From: Streptomyces sp. AW19M42
GTDB lineage: Bacteria > Actinomycetota > Actinomycetes > Streptomycetales > Streptomycetaceae
Direction of reading: 5' to 3'
Assembly: GCA_000470535.1 (NCBI GenBank)
Contig: CBRG010000114.1
Location: 1-46,827 of the forward strand
Length of the DNA stretch: 46,827 nt
In this document: positions 34,579-42,803 of the stretch, piece by piece
How the letters are laid out: each line of letters begins with the position of its first letter
How positions within the stretch are numbered: the stretch's first letter is position 1
The notes under the pieces: model-generated
What the model saw: only the letters and a program-made list of their open reading frames with translations
What the model was told of the DNA's origin: nothing
Databases searched by the model: none
Position numbers and translations under genes: made by a program

Positions 34579-34982
34579 GGGGCCGGTCCGGTCGGAGTTC
34601 GCCGAACGGGTGCCGCTCGGCGAACTCCGGCGCGGTCATCCCCAGGAGCACCGGATCGTGATGGCGGCCGGCGAAGAACTCGTGGTCGCGCAGCCGGCCC
34701 TCCTCGACGAAACCGAGCCCTCGGTGCAACGCGACCGACGGGCCGTTGTACGCGTAGACCTGCGCCTCGCACGTGTGGTGGCGCCGCTTTCCGAACACGA
34801 AGCCAGCAGCACGATCGCCTCCGACGCGTACCCGCGTCGCTGATGGCCGTCGCCGACCGCGATGCCGTAGTGGGCTTGGCGACGGCCTGTTCCGCCGCCC
34901 AGGCGCGGTAACCCTCGGCGGAGCGCGGCGGGTGGAGCATGGCGCCCGACCGCTGGTGATCCGAGTACCCGTCCGTCTTCAT
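34579..34982 (-). pseudogene. Decayed GNAT acetyltransferase gene
   Basis: Read on the minus strand, three consecutive pieces of one RimJ/RimL-type acetyltransferase occur in different frames: YRAWAAEQAVAKPTT, then HYGIAVGDGHQRRGYASEAIVLLA, then FGKRRHHTCEAQVYAYNGPSVALHRGLGFVEEGRLRDHEFFAGRHHDPVLLGM and AEFAERHPFGELRPD. Compared with intact relatives as I remember them, the N-terminal third is missing. About 40 codons between AVAKPT and YGIAV have been deleted, and a further frameshift lies near 34800. No single frame can make a working enzyme. Nothing else is seen in this stretch. Confidence 0.75.
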
Positions 34983-35011
34983 GCAAGCGGTTCAGCGCTC
35001 CGGCCGGGCGA

Positions 35012-35893
35012 TCAGGGACCCGCCCGCTCAAGGGAACGCAACGGCCGGGCCGGTATGCGTTCCAGCACCCCGCCCGCGAACACGTCGTACAGCGGCAGCG
35101 TCTCCAGATGGACGTAGCCGATATGGCAGTCGCACACCGCCAGCGGGCAGGCCCGGGGGCCCAGTGCCCCGCGGTAGCTGCCGTCGTAGAGGTTGCCGAG
35201 CTCGGCCCTGACGAAGTGGCAGCGGCGCACCGTGCCCTCCCCGTCCACCGAGATGACCGACTCACCGGTCCGGCAGGGCAGCCCGGCCGAGCGGTGCGGA
35301 TGGCGGCTGTACGGGAACAGCGGGTCGATCTCCGTCCACCGGTCCGCCTCCTCGTCCGTGTACGTGTGCCCCTCGGCGGCGTTGACCCAGAGGTAGACCT
35401 CCTCTGGCAGGGCCGCCCGCAGCCGTCGGGCCTCGTCGAGATGACCGTCCAGACCGACCACGCCGACGCTGTGCCGGATCCCCAGGGACGCCAGCTCCCC
35501 GCACCGGGCAAGGAAGCGCTCGTACGGCGTCTGTCCCGGGTGGTACGTGCACCAGAGCGCGATCTTGTCCAGGCCGGCGCTGCCCGCCGCGGCCAGCCAC
35601 TGCGTACGTCCGCTCAGGTTCGTCTGGATCGCCACCCGGCGGATATGCGGCAGCCGGGCCAGCTCGACCATCGCCCGCCGGTACCAGGAGCGGACCAGCC
35701 CCTCGCCCCACGGGGTGAACAGCACCGAGATCCGGTCGTCCTTCTGCGCCGCCGCCCACGCCGTGAACCGCTCCAGCGCGGCCCGGTCGGCGCGCAACTG
35801 CTCCCGGCTGTCGCGCCGCTTGGCGAACGGGCAGTACGGGCAGTCGTAATCGCACGACGCGAGCGGACCGCGGTAGAGGATCGTCAGGTCCAT
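35012..35893 (-). CDS. STM4011-family radical SAM protein
   Basis: A 293-residue radical SAM enzyme. The cluster cysteines are C14, C18 and C21 (ASCDYDCPYCPFAK). The C-terminal part resembles a SPASM-type auxiliary cluster domain: LPCRTGESVISVDGEGTVRRC, AELGNLYDG, and CPLAVCDCHIG. This suggests a second Fe-S cluster, and such domains are common in peptide- and protein-modifying enzymes. It is the last gene of the six-gene operon, 7 bases after the STM4012-type gene. The name comes from the Salmonella gene family; no reaction is established. Confidence 0.9.
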   Translation of the reverse strand: MDLTILYRGPLASCDYDCPYCPFAKRRDSREQLRADRAALERFTAWAAAQKDDRISVLFTPWGEGLVRSWYRRAMVELARLPHIRRVAIQTNLSGRTQWLAAAGSAGLDKIALWCTYHPGQTPYERFLARCGELASLGIRHSVGVVGLDGHLDEARRLRAALPEEVYLWVNAAEGHTYTDEEADRWTEIDPLFPYSRHPHRSAGLPCRTGESVISVDGEGTVRRCHFVRAELGNLYDGSYRGALGPRACPLAVCDCHIGYVHLETLPLYDVFAGGVLERIPARPLRSLERAGP

Positions 35894-35900
35894 GCCGGGC

Positions 35901-37262
35901 TCACTTCAGCTCGTACGAGGCCATCGCGGCCCGCACGGCGGGGGAGAAGAGCTCGGGTCCCAGCGCGTCGGAGTGCGCGAGCCCCTCGGGCGACAGGCGC
36001 AACAGCCCGGCGGCCGGTGCGTCCGGATCGAGCCAGCCACGTTCCTCGAACAGGGCCAGCTCCGCGCGGAAGTCGTCCTCGGGCCGGCTGCCGAACCGCT
36101 CGCGGTACTCCGACAGCCGCATACCCGCGGCCTGCAGGACCGACTGCAGGAGATGGCGGCGGCGCGCCTCGTCGTCGTCGGTGTACCGGCCCACCTCGGC
36201 GTGCGAGAAGTCCTCGGTCGCCGTGTAGCCGTCGATGATCGTGCGTACCTCCCGCATCTCCACGGCGTAGTCGAAGGAGTAGTGCAGCCGGGAGGTGTAC
36301 GAGCGGGCGCCGCAGCCGAGGCCGACCATGCCGTCGGTCTGGCACGCGTGGTCGTCGGGGCCCGCGGCGGGCGGGGCGTCGGCGCGCCGGAACATCCGCA
36401 TCGACACCTGCCCGTAACCGTGTGCCAGGAGGTGATCGCGGCCCGCGCGGTAGAGCCGCAGCCGCTGCTCGTCCCAGGCGGACTCCGCGTCCGCCGCGGC
36501 GACGCCGGTCCGGCCGAGGCCGGTCAGCGGACGGACGTACAGCGGGTAGAGGTACAGCTCCTCCGGCCGCCACCGGAGCGCCGCGTCCAGTGAGGTGCGC
36601 CAGCTCGCCTCGTCCTGTCCGTCGATGCCGTAGATCAGGTCGATGTTGAGGACCGGTATACGGGCGTCCCTGATCAGTCCCAGGGCGGCCTCCACATCCG
36701 CCCGGCGCTGCGGACGCACAGCCGCCCGTGCCTCGGCCTCGACGAAGCTCTGCACACCGATGCTGACCCTGGTCGTCCCCCGGGCGGCCAGGACGGCCAG
36801 CCGGTCTGCGGTGGCGGTCGACGGTGACGTCTCGACCGACAGGGGCACCGACCGGAGATCGGCGCCCATGCGCTTCTCCGCTATGTCGCACAGGCGCTCC
36901 AGCTCGCCCGCCGTCAGGAAGGTCGGAGTCCCGCCGCCGAAGGCCGCCGCGGCGAAACGCACCGGCTGCGTGTCGCCCAGCGCGTCCCTCACGGCTGTCG
37001 CCTGCCGGTCCAGCGCGTCGAGGTAGCGGGTGGTCAGCTCGTCGGGGGCGCCGACGCGGGTGAAGAGGTTGCAGAAGCCGCAGCGGACCTCGCAGAACGG
37101 TATGTGGAGATAGAGCGAGAGCGCGTTCTTGTTCTCCCCGGCCCACAGCTCGCTCAGCGCGGGCCGCCCGCCGGGATGCCCGGACAGCCTGTCGTACGCC
37201 GTCTTGTGCGGGTAGGCGTAGACGTAGCTCTGGTAGGGGCGGGGGGAGTGCGGGCTGTTCAT
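35901..37262 (-). CDS. STM4012-family radical SAM protein (HemW/HemN-like)
   Basis: A 453-residue radical SAM protein of the coproporphyrinogen-oxidase-like fold. The cluster motif is LYLHIPFCEVRCGFCNLFTR with C57, C61 and C64. The SAM-binding stretch FGGGTPTFL follows, then VSIGVQSFVE and DLIYGIDGQDEASW, as in HemN/HemW. GLGCGARSYTSRLHYS resembles the HemN-like GxGAxS segment. Haem biosynthesis is unlikely because the gene sits in an STM4011-4015 operon. The start ATG overlaps the hydrolase stop (ATGA). Confidence 0.92.
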   Translation of the reverse strand: MNSPHSPRPYQSYVYAYPHKTAYDRLSGHPGGRPALSELWAGENKNALSLYLHIPFCEVRCGFCNLFTRVGAPDELTTRYLDALDRQATAVRDALGDTQPVRFAAAAFGGGTPTFLTAGELERLCDIAEKRMGADLRSVPLSVETSPSTATADRLAVLAARGTTRVSIGVQSFVEAEARAAVRPQRRADVEAALGLIRDARIPVLNIDLIYGIDGQDEASWRTSLDAALRWRPEELYLYPLYVRPLTGLGRTGVAAADAESAWDEQRLRLYRAGRDHLLAHGYGQVSMRMFRRADAPPAAGPDDHACQTDGMVGLGCGARSYTSRLHYSFDYAVEMREVRTIIDGYTATEDFSHAEVGRYTDDDEARRRHLLQSVLQAAGMRLSEYRERFGSRPEDDFRAELALFEERGWLDPDAPAAGLLRLSPEGLAHSDALGPELFSPAVRAAMASYELK

Positions 37263-38131
37263 CGGGTGGTGGCCCCCGGTTCCAGGAAGAAATGGGCGTA
37301 CGGAACGGTCCAGACGGACTCGTGCCCGAGCCGGTGACCGGTGTAGCCGTCGTCGCCGTACGCCGTGCCGTGATCGGAGCACACGATGGCGAAGGCGCGG
37401 CGGCGGCTGCTCACGGCTGCGAAGAGCCGGCCGATGTGGGCGTCCACGTACTCCAGCGCGGCGGCGTGGCTGGCGCGGCTGTCGCCCGCGTCCCGGGTCG
37501 CGCCCGGCCGGTGGAACCAGTTCGGCTGGTGCAGCGCGGAGACGTTGACGAACAGGAACAGCCGCTGCTCGGGGGGAAGCCGCTCGACGACGCGTTCGGC
37601 GCGGGCCACCTGCGCCTCGAACGACGTCTGCGACGCGACGCCGAACTCGGGCTCCCAGTAAGCCTCCTGGAACATTCCGGGCAGCACCGAGCCGAGTGGC
37701 GCCTGCCGGTTGAAGAATCCGACGCCCCCGATGCACACCGTGCGGTAGCCGGCTTCGGCCAGGCCCGAGACCAGGTCGGGGGTGTCGAAGACGAAGGTGC
37801 GCTCCGCGGTGGTCTCGCTGCCCGCGAACCGGGCGGCGAACAGCCTCGGATGCGGCCCCGGAGCGGCCGGCGTGGGCAGGAACCCCGCGAAGATCGCCTG
37901 GTGCGACGCGTACGTGAAACTCCCCGGGGCGTGCCGCCGCTCCCAGCCCCCGGCCGGCAGGTGCCGCGCCAGGTTCGGGATGCGGCCGGCGGCGGCCAGC
38001 TCCGCCGCCACGTCGTACCGCAGGGTGTCCAGGGTGACGAGCAGCAGATCGTCGTGGCCGACGACCTCGCTCATGTCCGGGTTCGGGGCGTCCATGACGC
38101 CGGACGGGGGTTCAGGATGCTGCGTCGACAC
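37259..38131 (-). CDS. STM4013/SEN3800-family hydrolase (alkaline phosphatase superfamily)
   Basis: A 290-residue metallohydrolase of the sulfatase/alkaline phosphatase superfamily. The first metal-site Asp is in DDLLLVTLDTLRYDVA. The expected nucleophile region reads APGSFTYASHQAIFAGFLPTP, with Thr or Ser rather than the CxPxR of sulfatases. The second metal site is AIVCSDHGTAYGDDGYTGHRLGHESVW. This suggests a phosphohydrolase or phosphotransferase rather than a formylglycine sulfatase. GTG 38131 overlaps the STM4014-type gene by 20 bases; ATG 38095 is an alternative start. Confidence 0.9.
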   Translation of the reverse strand: MSTQHPEPPSGVMDAPNPDMSEVVGHDDLLLVTLDTLRYDVAAELAAAGRIPNLARHLPAGGWERRHAPGSFTYASHQAIFAGFLPTPAAPGPHPRLFAARFAGSETTAERTFVFDTPDLVSGLAEAGYRTVCIGGVGFFNRQAPLGSVLPGMFQEAYWEPEFGVASQTSFEAQVARAERVVERLPPEQRLFLFVNVSALHQPNWFHRPGATRDAGDSRASHAAALEYVDAHIGRLFAAVSSRRRAFAIVCSDHGTAYGDDGYTGHRLGHESVWTVPYAHFFLEPGATTR

Positions 38132-39257
38132 GGTGGTTCCCTGCTCTGTTCAGTACGGCGGCGACCTGCGCCGCGTAGGTGTCCAGTCCCTCGGCGCCGC
38201 TGCCCGGCAGACCGGTCAGACGCGGCAGCAGATCGCCGAAGGCGTTGACCTCACCGACGGCGAAGCGCCGCCAGCCGGTCGCGGGCAGCAGGTCGACGCC
38301 CACGCACAGCGTGTCCGGGAAGGCGGCGCCCGCCCGCTCGCACACCGCCAGGGCCGCATGCCAGCTGCCGCCCGCCGCCGCGACGGCGGCCCGCGCCTCG
38401 TCGAGGTCCCCGCGAACCCCGCCCAGGTGCAGATTGGTCATGGGGGCGCGGCTGGTGCGCACGACGGCATGGGTGGCGCGGCCGCCCACCACCACGACCC
38501 GCAGATCCGCGGCCCGGCCGCGCTGGGAGGCCTTCGGCAGCCAGCGTTCGACGTGCAGACCGTCCGGCGCGAGCGTGTCGACGATCGCCGCGACCTCGCC
38601 CTCCGTCGTGAGCCGCCGCACCCGGAGCGAGTTGTGGAGCCGGCCGGCCCCGTCCCGCTCGACCGAGGTGGTCGCCCTCACCCGGCCCGGCCCGGCCGTC
38701 TCCACGGCCAGCACCCCGGAGGCCGAGGATCCGTGCGCGAGCTTCACGAACACCCTCGGCATCCCGCACTCCGCCATCAGCCCGCGCACATCCGCCCAGC
38801 CACGCACGGGCGGCGCGGCGGTGCCCGACGTGGGCGAGGCGGGCACCGGCACGCCCGCCGAGGCCAGCACGCCGTGACACAGGCGCTTGTCGAACAGCAC
38901 CGCGATGTCGCCGGGGTCGTCCAGCAGCACCGCGCCCGCCCCGGCCACCGCCCGCGCCACCTCCCGTACGGCGCAGGTGAACCGCGCGTACCAGCGGGAC
39001 GAACCCTCCACCCGGGTCGGGTCCTCGACGCCCCGCAGCAGCCGCTCGACCGCGGCGTCCTCACCGGGGGAGTCGATGCGCACGGTCTCCCCGGGCAGGA
39101 AGACCGCGGCCCCGTCCAGCACGTCGAACCAGGACACGACACGGGCCGGGGGCAGCCCGGCGGCACGCACGGCCTCCTGGAAGAGGCCGACGCGGCGGTT
39201 GGCGGGATTGCCCACGACCGCGAAACGCGGCGGCGCGCTATGCACTGACCGCGGCAT
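38112..39257 (-). CDS. STM4014-family protein (ATP-grasp-like)
   Basis: A 381-residue protein with the look of an ATP-grasp ligase. A Rossmann-like N-terminus (FAVVGNPANRRVGLFQEAV) leads into a central region with DKRLCHGVLASAGVPVPA and RVFVKLAHGSSASGVLAVE, the usual nucleotide-binding lysines of the fold. C-terminal motifs are DLRVVVVGGRATHAVVRTS and VGVDLLPATGWRRFAVGEVNAFGDLL, where GEVNAFGD corresponds to the metal-binding acidic/Asn motif. It may join an amino acid or other amine to a substrate. ATG 39257 overlaps the upstream STM4015-type gene by 20 bases; GTG 39245 is possible. Confidence 0.85.
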   Translation of the reverse strand: MPRSVHSAPPRFAVVGNPANRRVGLFQEAVRAAGLPPARVVSWFDVLDGAAVFLPGETVRIDSPGEDAAVERLLRGVEDPTRVEGSSRWYARFTCAVREVARAVAGAGAVLLDDPGDIAVLFDKRLCHGVLASAGVPVPASPTSGTAAPPVRGWADVRGLMAECGMPRVFVKLAHGSSASGVLAVETAGPGRVRATTSVERDGAGRLHNSLRVRRLTTEGEVAAIVDTLAPDGLHVERWLPKASQRGRAADLRVVVVGGRATHAVVRTSRAPMTNLHLGGVRGDLDEARAAVAAAGGSWHAALAVCERAGAAFPDTLCVGVDLLPATGWRRFAVGEVNAFGDLLPRLTGLPGSGAEGLDTYAAQVAAVLNRAGNHRVDAAS

Positions 39258-40206
39258 AGCGGGGCTCTTCGCCCTCGGGGTCCCCGTAGTCCGCCCCGTC
39301 GAGATCGAGGCGGGTGCCCGCCCCGGCGCACAGCTCACGGAAGGGGGCCCTCAGCGGATCGGTGAGGTAGTGGTGACACAGGTCCAGCGAGGTGAGGCGG
39401 GTGAGCGGCTGACCGTTGAGCAGGGCCTCGGCTCCCGCGTCGGTGAGGGTTCCCATGGAGAGGGCGAGCGACTCCAGCCGGGCGACGACCGGGGCGTGCG
39501 GGACGGCTGCCGCGATCTCGTCCTGGATCTCGCTGTTCGGCAGGCCGAGATGGCGAAGCCGGGGAAAGTCGTCGCCCGCGAGGACAGGACGCAGATCCTC
39601 CACCGTGGCGTCACCGCCGTACCAGCCGACGCCGAACCAGAGCTCCATCCTTTCCAGCGCGGGCAGTTCGCAGGCTCCGACCGCACGTACGACGTGGCCC
39701 GGCAGGCCCCCGGACTCGAACCTCAGCGACTTCAGCGACCCGTGCCGCACCGGACGCAGCTCCAGCTTCGCCTCCTCGGGGACGCTGTCCCCACCGCCGC
39801 GCACGCTCAGCTCCTCCAGCAGCGGGAAGGCTTCGAGGACCGGAGTGATGTCGCACATGGCGAGCCACGACACCTCGCACTCCTCACCGACCACATCGGC
39901 GAGGAACAGCGCGCGCAGATCCGTGAACCGGTCCGCCGCGGAGACGAGCAGCTCGACGACGGGTGCGAGAACGCAGTAGTCGTCCTCCCGCCAGGCCCCG
40001 ATCAGCAGGGCCCTGACCCTCGCCGGGGCGACCGTGTCGAGGAAGTGCTGCCAGAGGTCCGGGAACGGCACCTCGTCCGGTCCGCAGTCCAGCCGCCAGG
40101 CCACCGACTCCGCCGAGGGCAGCGCCGATGCTCCGACGTCGTCCGCACCCGACAGGGTCAGCACGGGAAGACCGTGGAACACCTCGGGATGTTCGATCCT
40201 GGTCAA
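39238..40206 (-). CDS. STM4015-family leucine-rich-repeat protein, copy A
   Basis: A 322-residue protein without signal or membrane segments. Leucine-rich repeats appear as LPLLEELSVRGG, GSLKSLRFESGGL, LPALERMELWFGVGWYGGD, FPRLRHLGLPNSEIQDEIA and LTRLTSLDLCHHYLTD. A TTG at 40206 is the best start: GGAG lies 10 bases upstream, and the first conserved residues are IEHPEVFHGLPV. It is about one-third to one-half identical by eye to copy B directly upstream, so the pair is a tandem duplication. LRR proteins of this family are always of unknown role; a scaffold or substrate-binding function is a guess. Confidence 0.85.
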   Translation of the reverse strand: MTRIEHPEVFHGLPVLTLSGADDVGASALPSAESVAWRLDCGPDEVPFPDLWQHFLDTVAPARVRALLIGAWREDDYCVLAPVVELLVSAADRFTDLRALFLADVVGEECEVSWLAMCDITPVLEAFPLLEELSVRGGGDSVPEEAKLELRPVRHGSLKSLRFESGGLPGHVVRAVGACELPALERMELWFGVGWYGGDATVEDLRPVLAGDDFPRLRHLGLPNSEIQDEIAAAVPHAPVVARLESLALSMGTLTDAGAEALLNGQPLTRLTSLDLCHHYLTDPLRAPFRELCAGAGTRLDLDGADYGDPEGEEPRYAAVSA

Positions 40207-40213
40207 GGCCGTA

Positions 40214-41164
40214 TCACTCCGACACCGTGGTGTAGCGCCCTTCGGCCCCGCCGTCGCCCCACGGCTCGCAGCGGTCCGACAGATCGACCCGCACCCCGTG
40301 CGGCACCAGGGCGTCGGAGATCCGGCCCGCCATCTGCTCACTGAGGAAGTGGTGGTGCAGATCCAGCACATCGAGATGGGTCAGCGGCTGGCCCTCCAGC
40401 AGCGCGGCCGCGCCCTCGTCCCCGAGGGTGCCGCACGACAGGTCGAGCGTGCGCAGCCGGGCCACGAGCGGGGCCGAGGCGACGGCCGCCGCGATCTCGT
40501 TCTCCACCTCGCTGTTGCGCAGGCCGAGATGGTGCAGGGCCGGGAACCGGGTGCCGGACAGCAGCGGGGCCAGATCCGCCACATCCGTGTCGCCGCCGTA
40601 GGCGGACACACCCAGCCAGAGGTCGAGCCGCTCCAGCGCGGGCAACTCGCTGTCCAGCACCCCGCGGACCACCTCGACCGGCAGCCCGCCCGTCTCGATG
40701 GTGAGCGAACGAAGGCGCTCGTGCCGGGTGGGCGGGAAGACGAGATCGGTTCCGCCGCGCACCCCGAACTCCACCAGCGCGGGGTAGGCGGCCAGAAGGG
40801 CGGTCACATCGCTCTGCTGGATCCAGGAGATCTCCGACTCCTCCATCGTCAGATCCCCGACGAACACCGCCTCCAGCGACGTCAGCCGGTCGGCGGCGGC
40901 TTTCACGAGACCGATCGGATAGGACGAGTCCTCCTCGTACGACTCGCCCCACTGCCCGATGATCAGCGCCCGCACCCCGGCCGGATCGACGGCCGCCAGG
41001 AACGAGGCGAACTCCTGCTCCCAGGTGCGGTCGTCCTCGTACGGCTCGACAAAGACGCGCCAGGCAGCCGCACCGGCGGCCGGCCGGCTCCCGTCGCTCG
41101 CGTCGTGCTGGAAGTCGACGGCCGGAAGGCCGAGCAGCTCGTGCAGGTGGTCCACATCGGACAT
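40214..41164 (-). CDS. STM4015-family leucine-rich-repeat protein, copy B
   Basis: A 316-residue protein, the first gene of the operon. Its repeats match those of copy A in order (YPALVEFGVRGG; ERLRSLTIETGGL; LPALERLDLWLGVSAYGGD; FPALHHLGLRNSEVENEIA; LTHLDVLDLHHHFLSE). The N-terminal half has the same WRVFVEPYEDDRTWEQEFASFLAAVDPAGVRALIIGQWGE element seen as VRALLIGAWRE in copy A. ATG 41164 has AGGAG 9 bases upstream. Its stop lies 7 bases before the TTG start of copy A, so translation is probably coupled. Confidence 0.88.
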   Translation of the reverse strand: MSDVDHLHELLGLPAVDFQHDASDGSRPAAGAAAWRVFVEPYEDDRTWEQEFASFLAAVDPAGVRALIIGQWGESYEEDSSYPIGLVKAAADRLTSLEAVFVGDLTMEESEISWIQQSDVTALLAAYPALVEFGVRGGTDLVFPPTRHERLRSLTIETGGLPVEVVRGVLDSELPALERLDLWLGVSAYGGDTDVADLAPLLSGTRFPALHHLGLRNSEVENEIAAAVASAPLVARLRTLDLSCGTLGDEGAAALLEGQPLTHLDVLDLHHHFLSEQMAGRISDALVPHGVRVDLSDRCEPWGDGGAEGRYTTVSE

Positions 41165-41339
41165 GGCCCTGGGCTCCTGAAGACGGTGACGGATTGATGT
41201 CCGCAAGGTCTATCAACAGCCACTGACACCGGGTGCACCGGCCCCGCCGCCCGGTGCTCCACCGCCGATTGTCAGACCCCCGCCGTAGCGTTTTCCACGT
41301 GGCCGGCACAGCGGGTGCCGGCCCGGAGGGGAGACGTCT

Positions 41340-41666
41340 GTGTACCGGCAGGGCGATGTGCTGATCATGGCGCTGGAGGAGTCCGAGGTACCGCAGAGCC
41401 TCCGGGACGCACCGGGTGAACTGCGCGACGGGCGGGGCCGGCTGGTGCTCGCGCTCGGTGAGGTCACCGGACACGCGCACGCGGTGCCGGGACCGGGGCG
41501 GCTGATCCGGGAGGCCGGGGTGTTCGGCCCGATGCTGCTCCACCTCCCCGACGGGGGACGGGTGGTGCACGAGGAACATGCGGTGATCCCGCTGCCGAAG
41601 GGCTGGTTCCGGGTCGTGCGCCAGCGGGAGTACGCGCCAGGGGCGGTCCGCATCGTCGCGGACTGA
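41340..41666 (+). CDS. Small conserved protein of unknown function
   Basis: A 108-residue soluble protein starting MYRQGDVLIMALEESEVP. It contains GRLVLALGEVTGHAHAVPG and VVHEEHAVIPLPKGWFRVVRQREYAPG. The histidines in the GEVTGHAHA and HEEHA stretches are conspicuous and could bind a metal. GTG start with GGAGGGGAG 6 bases upstream. I recall such proteins next to DUF6745 genes, and a DUF6745 gene follows 101 bases downstream. It is divergent from the STM4015 genes, with 175 bases between starts. I know no function. Confidence 0.75.
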   Translation: MYRQGDVLIMALEESEVPQSLRDAPGELRDGRGRLVLALGEVTGHAHAVPGPGRLIREAGVFGPMLLHLPDGGRVVHEEHAVIPLPKGWFRVVRQREYAPGAVRIVAD

Positions 41667-41767
41667 GCGGCCCCGCCGGCCGGGCCTGCGGGAGCCGGCG
41701 GTGAGGAATGGTCGGAGAACGTCCGAAACAGGGAACCGGAACAGGGAAAACAGGGGACGGGGAGAAG

Positions 41768-42769
41768 ATGCAGTACGTGGACTCATGGCGGGCCGTGGCG
41801 GCGGCGACCGGTGCGGCGGACCGGGCGGCGGCAGAGGACGGGGTGCGGCTCGCCTATCGCAGCGCGGGTCTCGCCGAGCCGGAAGAGTTCGTCTGGGCCG
41901 ATTCGCCCAGGGAGGCCGTCGGGCTCGTGAGGAAGCTGTCCGACATCGGCCGCTCGGTCCGTGAGGAGATAAGGACCCGGCCGTGGGCGGACGAACGGCG
42001 CCGGATATACGACGAGTTGGGCCCGGCCGGCTGGTCCGCGCTCTGGTCCGCCACCGGCGCCCAGCTGTGGGAGACCACGGCGGCGCTCGCCGACCGGATA
42101 CGGGCCGCTGTCGTCGCCGAGTCGGCCGAGCGGCCGGAGGACGAGCCGGCTGTGCGGCTGCTCCTCCTCGACGCGGTCCTGGGCCAGCACGACGCGGCCT
42201 GGCTCGCCGCGTTCGACGGCCGGGGCAGCCGGCTCGACGGACTGGCGGCGGTGGCGAGGAACGCGGGCTGGTGGTGGCCCTACGAGCGCACCGTGGTGAT
42301 CAGCGAGCGTCCCGAGGAGCTGTACCGCGACGAGGCGGGCAGGCTCGACCGCGGCGACGGCCCCGCGCTCTCCTACCGGGACGGGTTCGGGCTGTACGCC
42401 TGGCGCGGCATGCCGGTGCCCGCCGCCTTCCTGGCGGAGCTGACCTCGCTCACCCCCGAACGGATCCGGGCGCAGGAGAACGCGGAACTGCGGCGCGTGA
42501 TGCTGGAGTTCTACGGATACGACCGCTACCTCACCGAATCGGGCGCCGAACCGGTCCACCGGGACGAGACGGGCATCCTCTGGCGGATCGCGCTGGACGG
42601 CGACGAGGACGTGGTCATGGTCGAGGTGGTCAACTCCACCCCGGAGCCGGACGGGACGCACCGTACCTACTGGCTACGGGTGCCGCCCGCGGTCCGGACC
42701 GCGAGGGACGGCGTCGCCTGGACGTTCGGGCTGCGGGGCGAGTCCTACGCGCCCCTGCGCCAGACGTGA
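41768..42769 (+). CDS. DUF6745 domain protein
   Basis: A 333-residue soluble protein whose C-terminal two-thirds match DUF6745. Conserved blocks are NAGWWWPYERTVVISERP, RGDGPALSYRDGFGLYAWRGMPVPAAFLAEL, RVMLEFYGYDRYLTESGAEPVHRDETGILWR, and EVVNSTPEPDGTHRTYWLRVPP. DUF6745 proteins in actinomycetes can carry leucine-rich repeats. This one does not, although two LRR genes lie on the opposite strand. ATG 41768 follows GGGGAGAAG and is preferred over in-frame starts further upstream. Function is unknown. Confidence 0.85.
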   Translation: MQYVDSWRAVAAATGAADRAAAEDGVRLAYRSAGLAEPEEFVWADSPREAVGLVRKLSDIGRSVREEIRTRPWADERRRIYDELGPAGWSALWSATGAQLWETTAALADRIRAAVVAESAERPEDEPAVRLLLLDAVLGQHDAAWLAAFDGRGSRLDGLAAVARNAGWWWPYERTVVISERPEELYRDEAGRLDRGDGPALSYRDGFGLYAWRGMPVPAAFLAELTSLTPERIRAQENAELRRVMLEFYGYDRYLTESGAEPVHRDETGILWRIALDGDEDVVMVEVVNSTPEPDGTHRTYWLRVPPAVRTARDGVAWTFGLRGESYAPLRQT

Positions 42770-42803
42770 GCGCCCTGCCGGAGTGGGCTGCCTGTTCCGG
42801 GGG

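Noticed and set aside
35901..37262. hemW/hemN haem biosynthesis gene
   Set aside because: The fold matches, but the operon setting and the companion STM4011-type gene place it in the STM4012 group.
35012..41339. RiPP precursor peptide gene near the radical SAM operon
   Set aside because: Flanking and inter-gene spaces are too short, or hold only the GNAT relic and promoter DNA. No short frame has both a ribosome site and a leader/core pattern.
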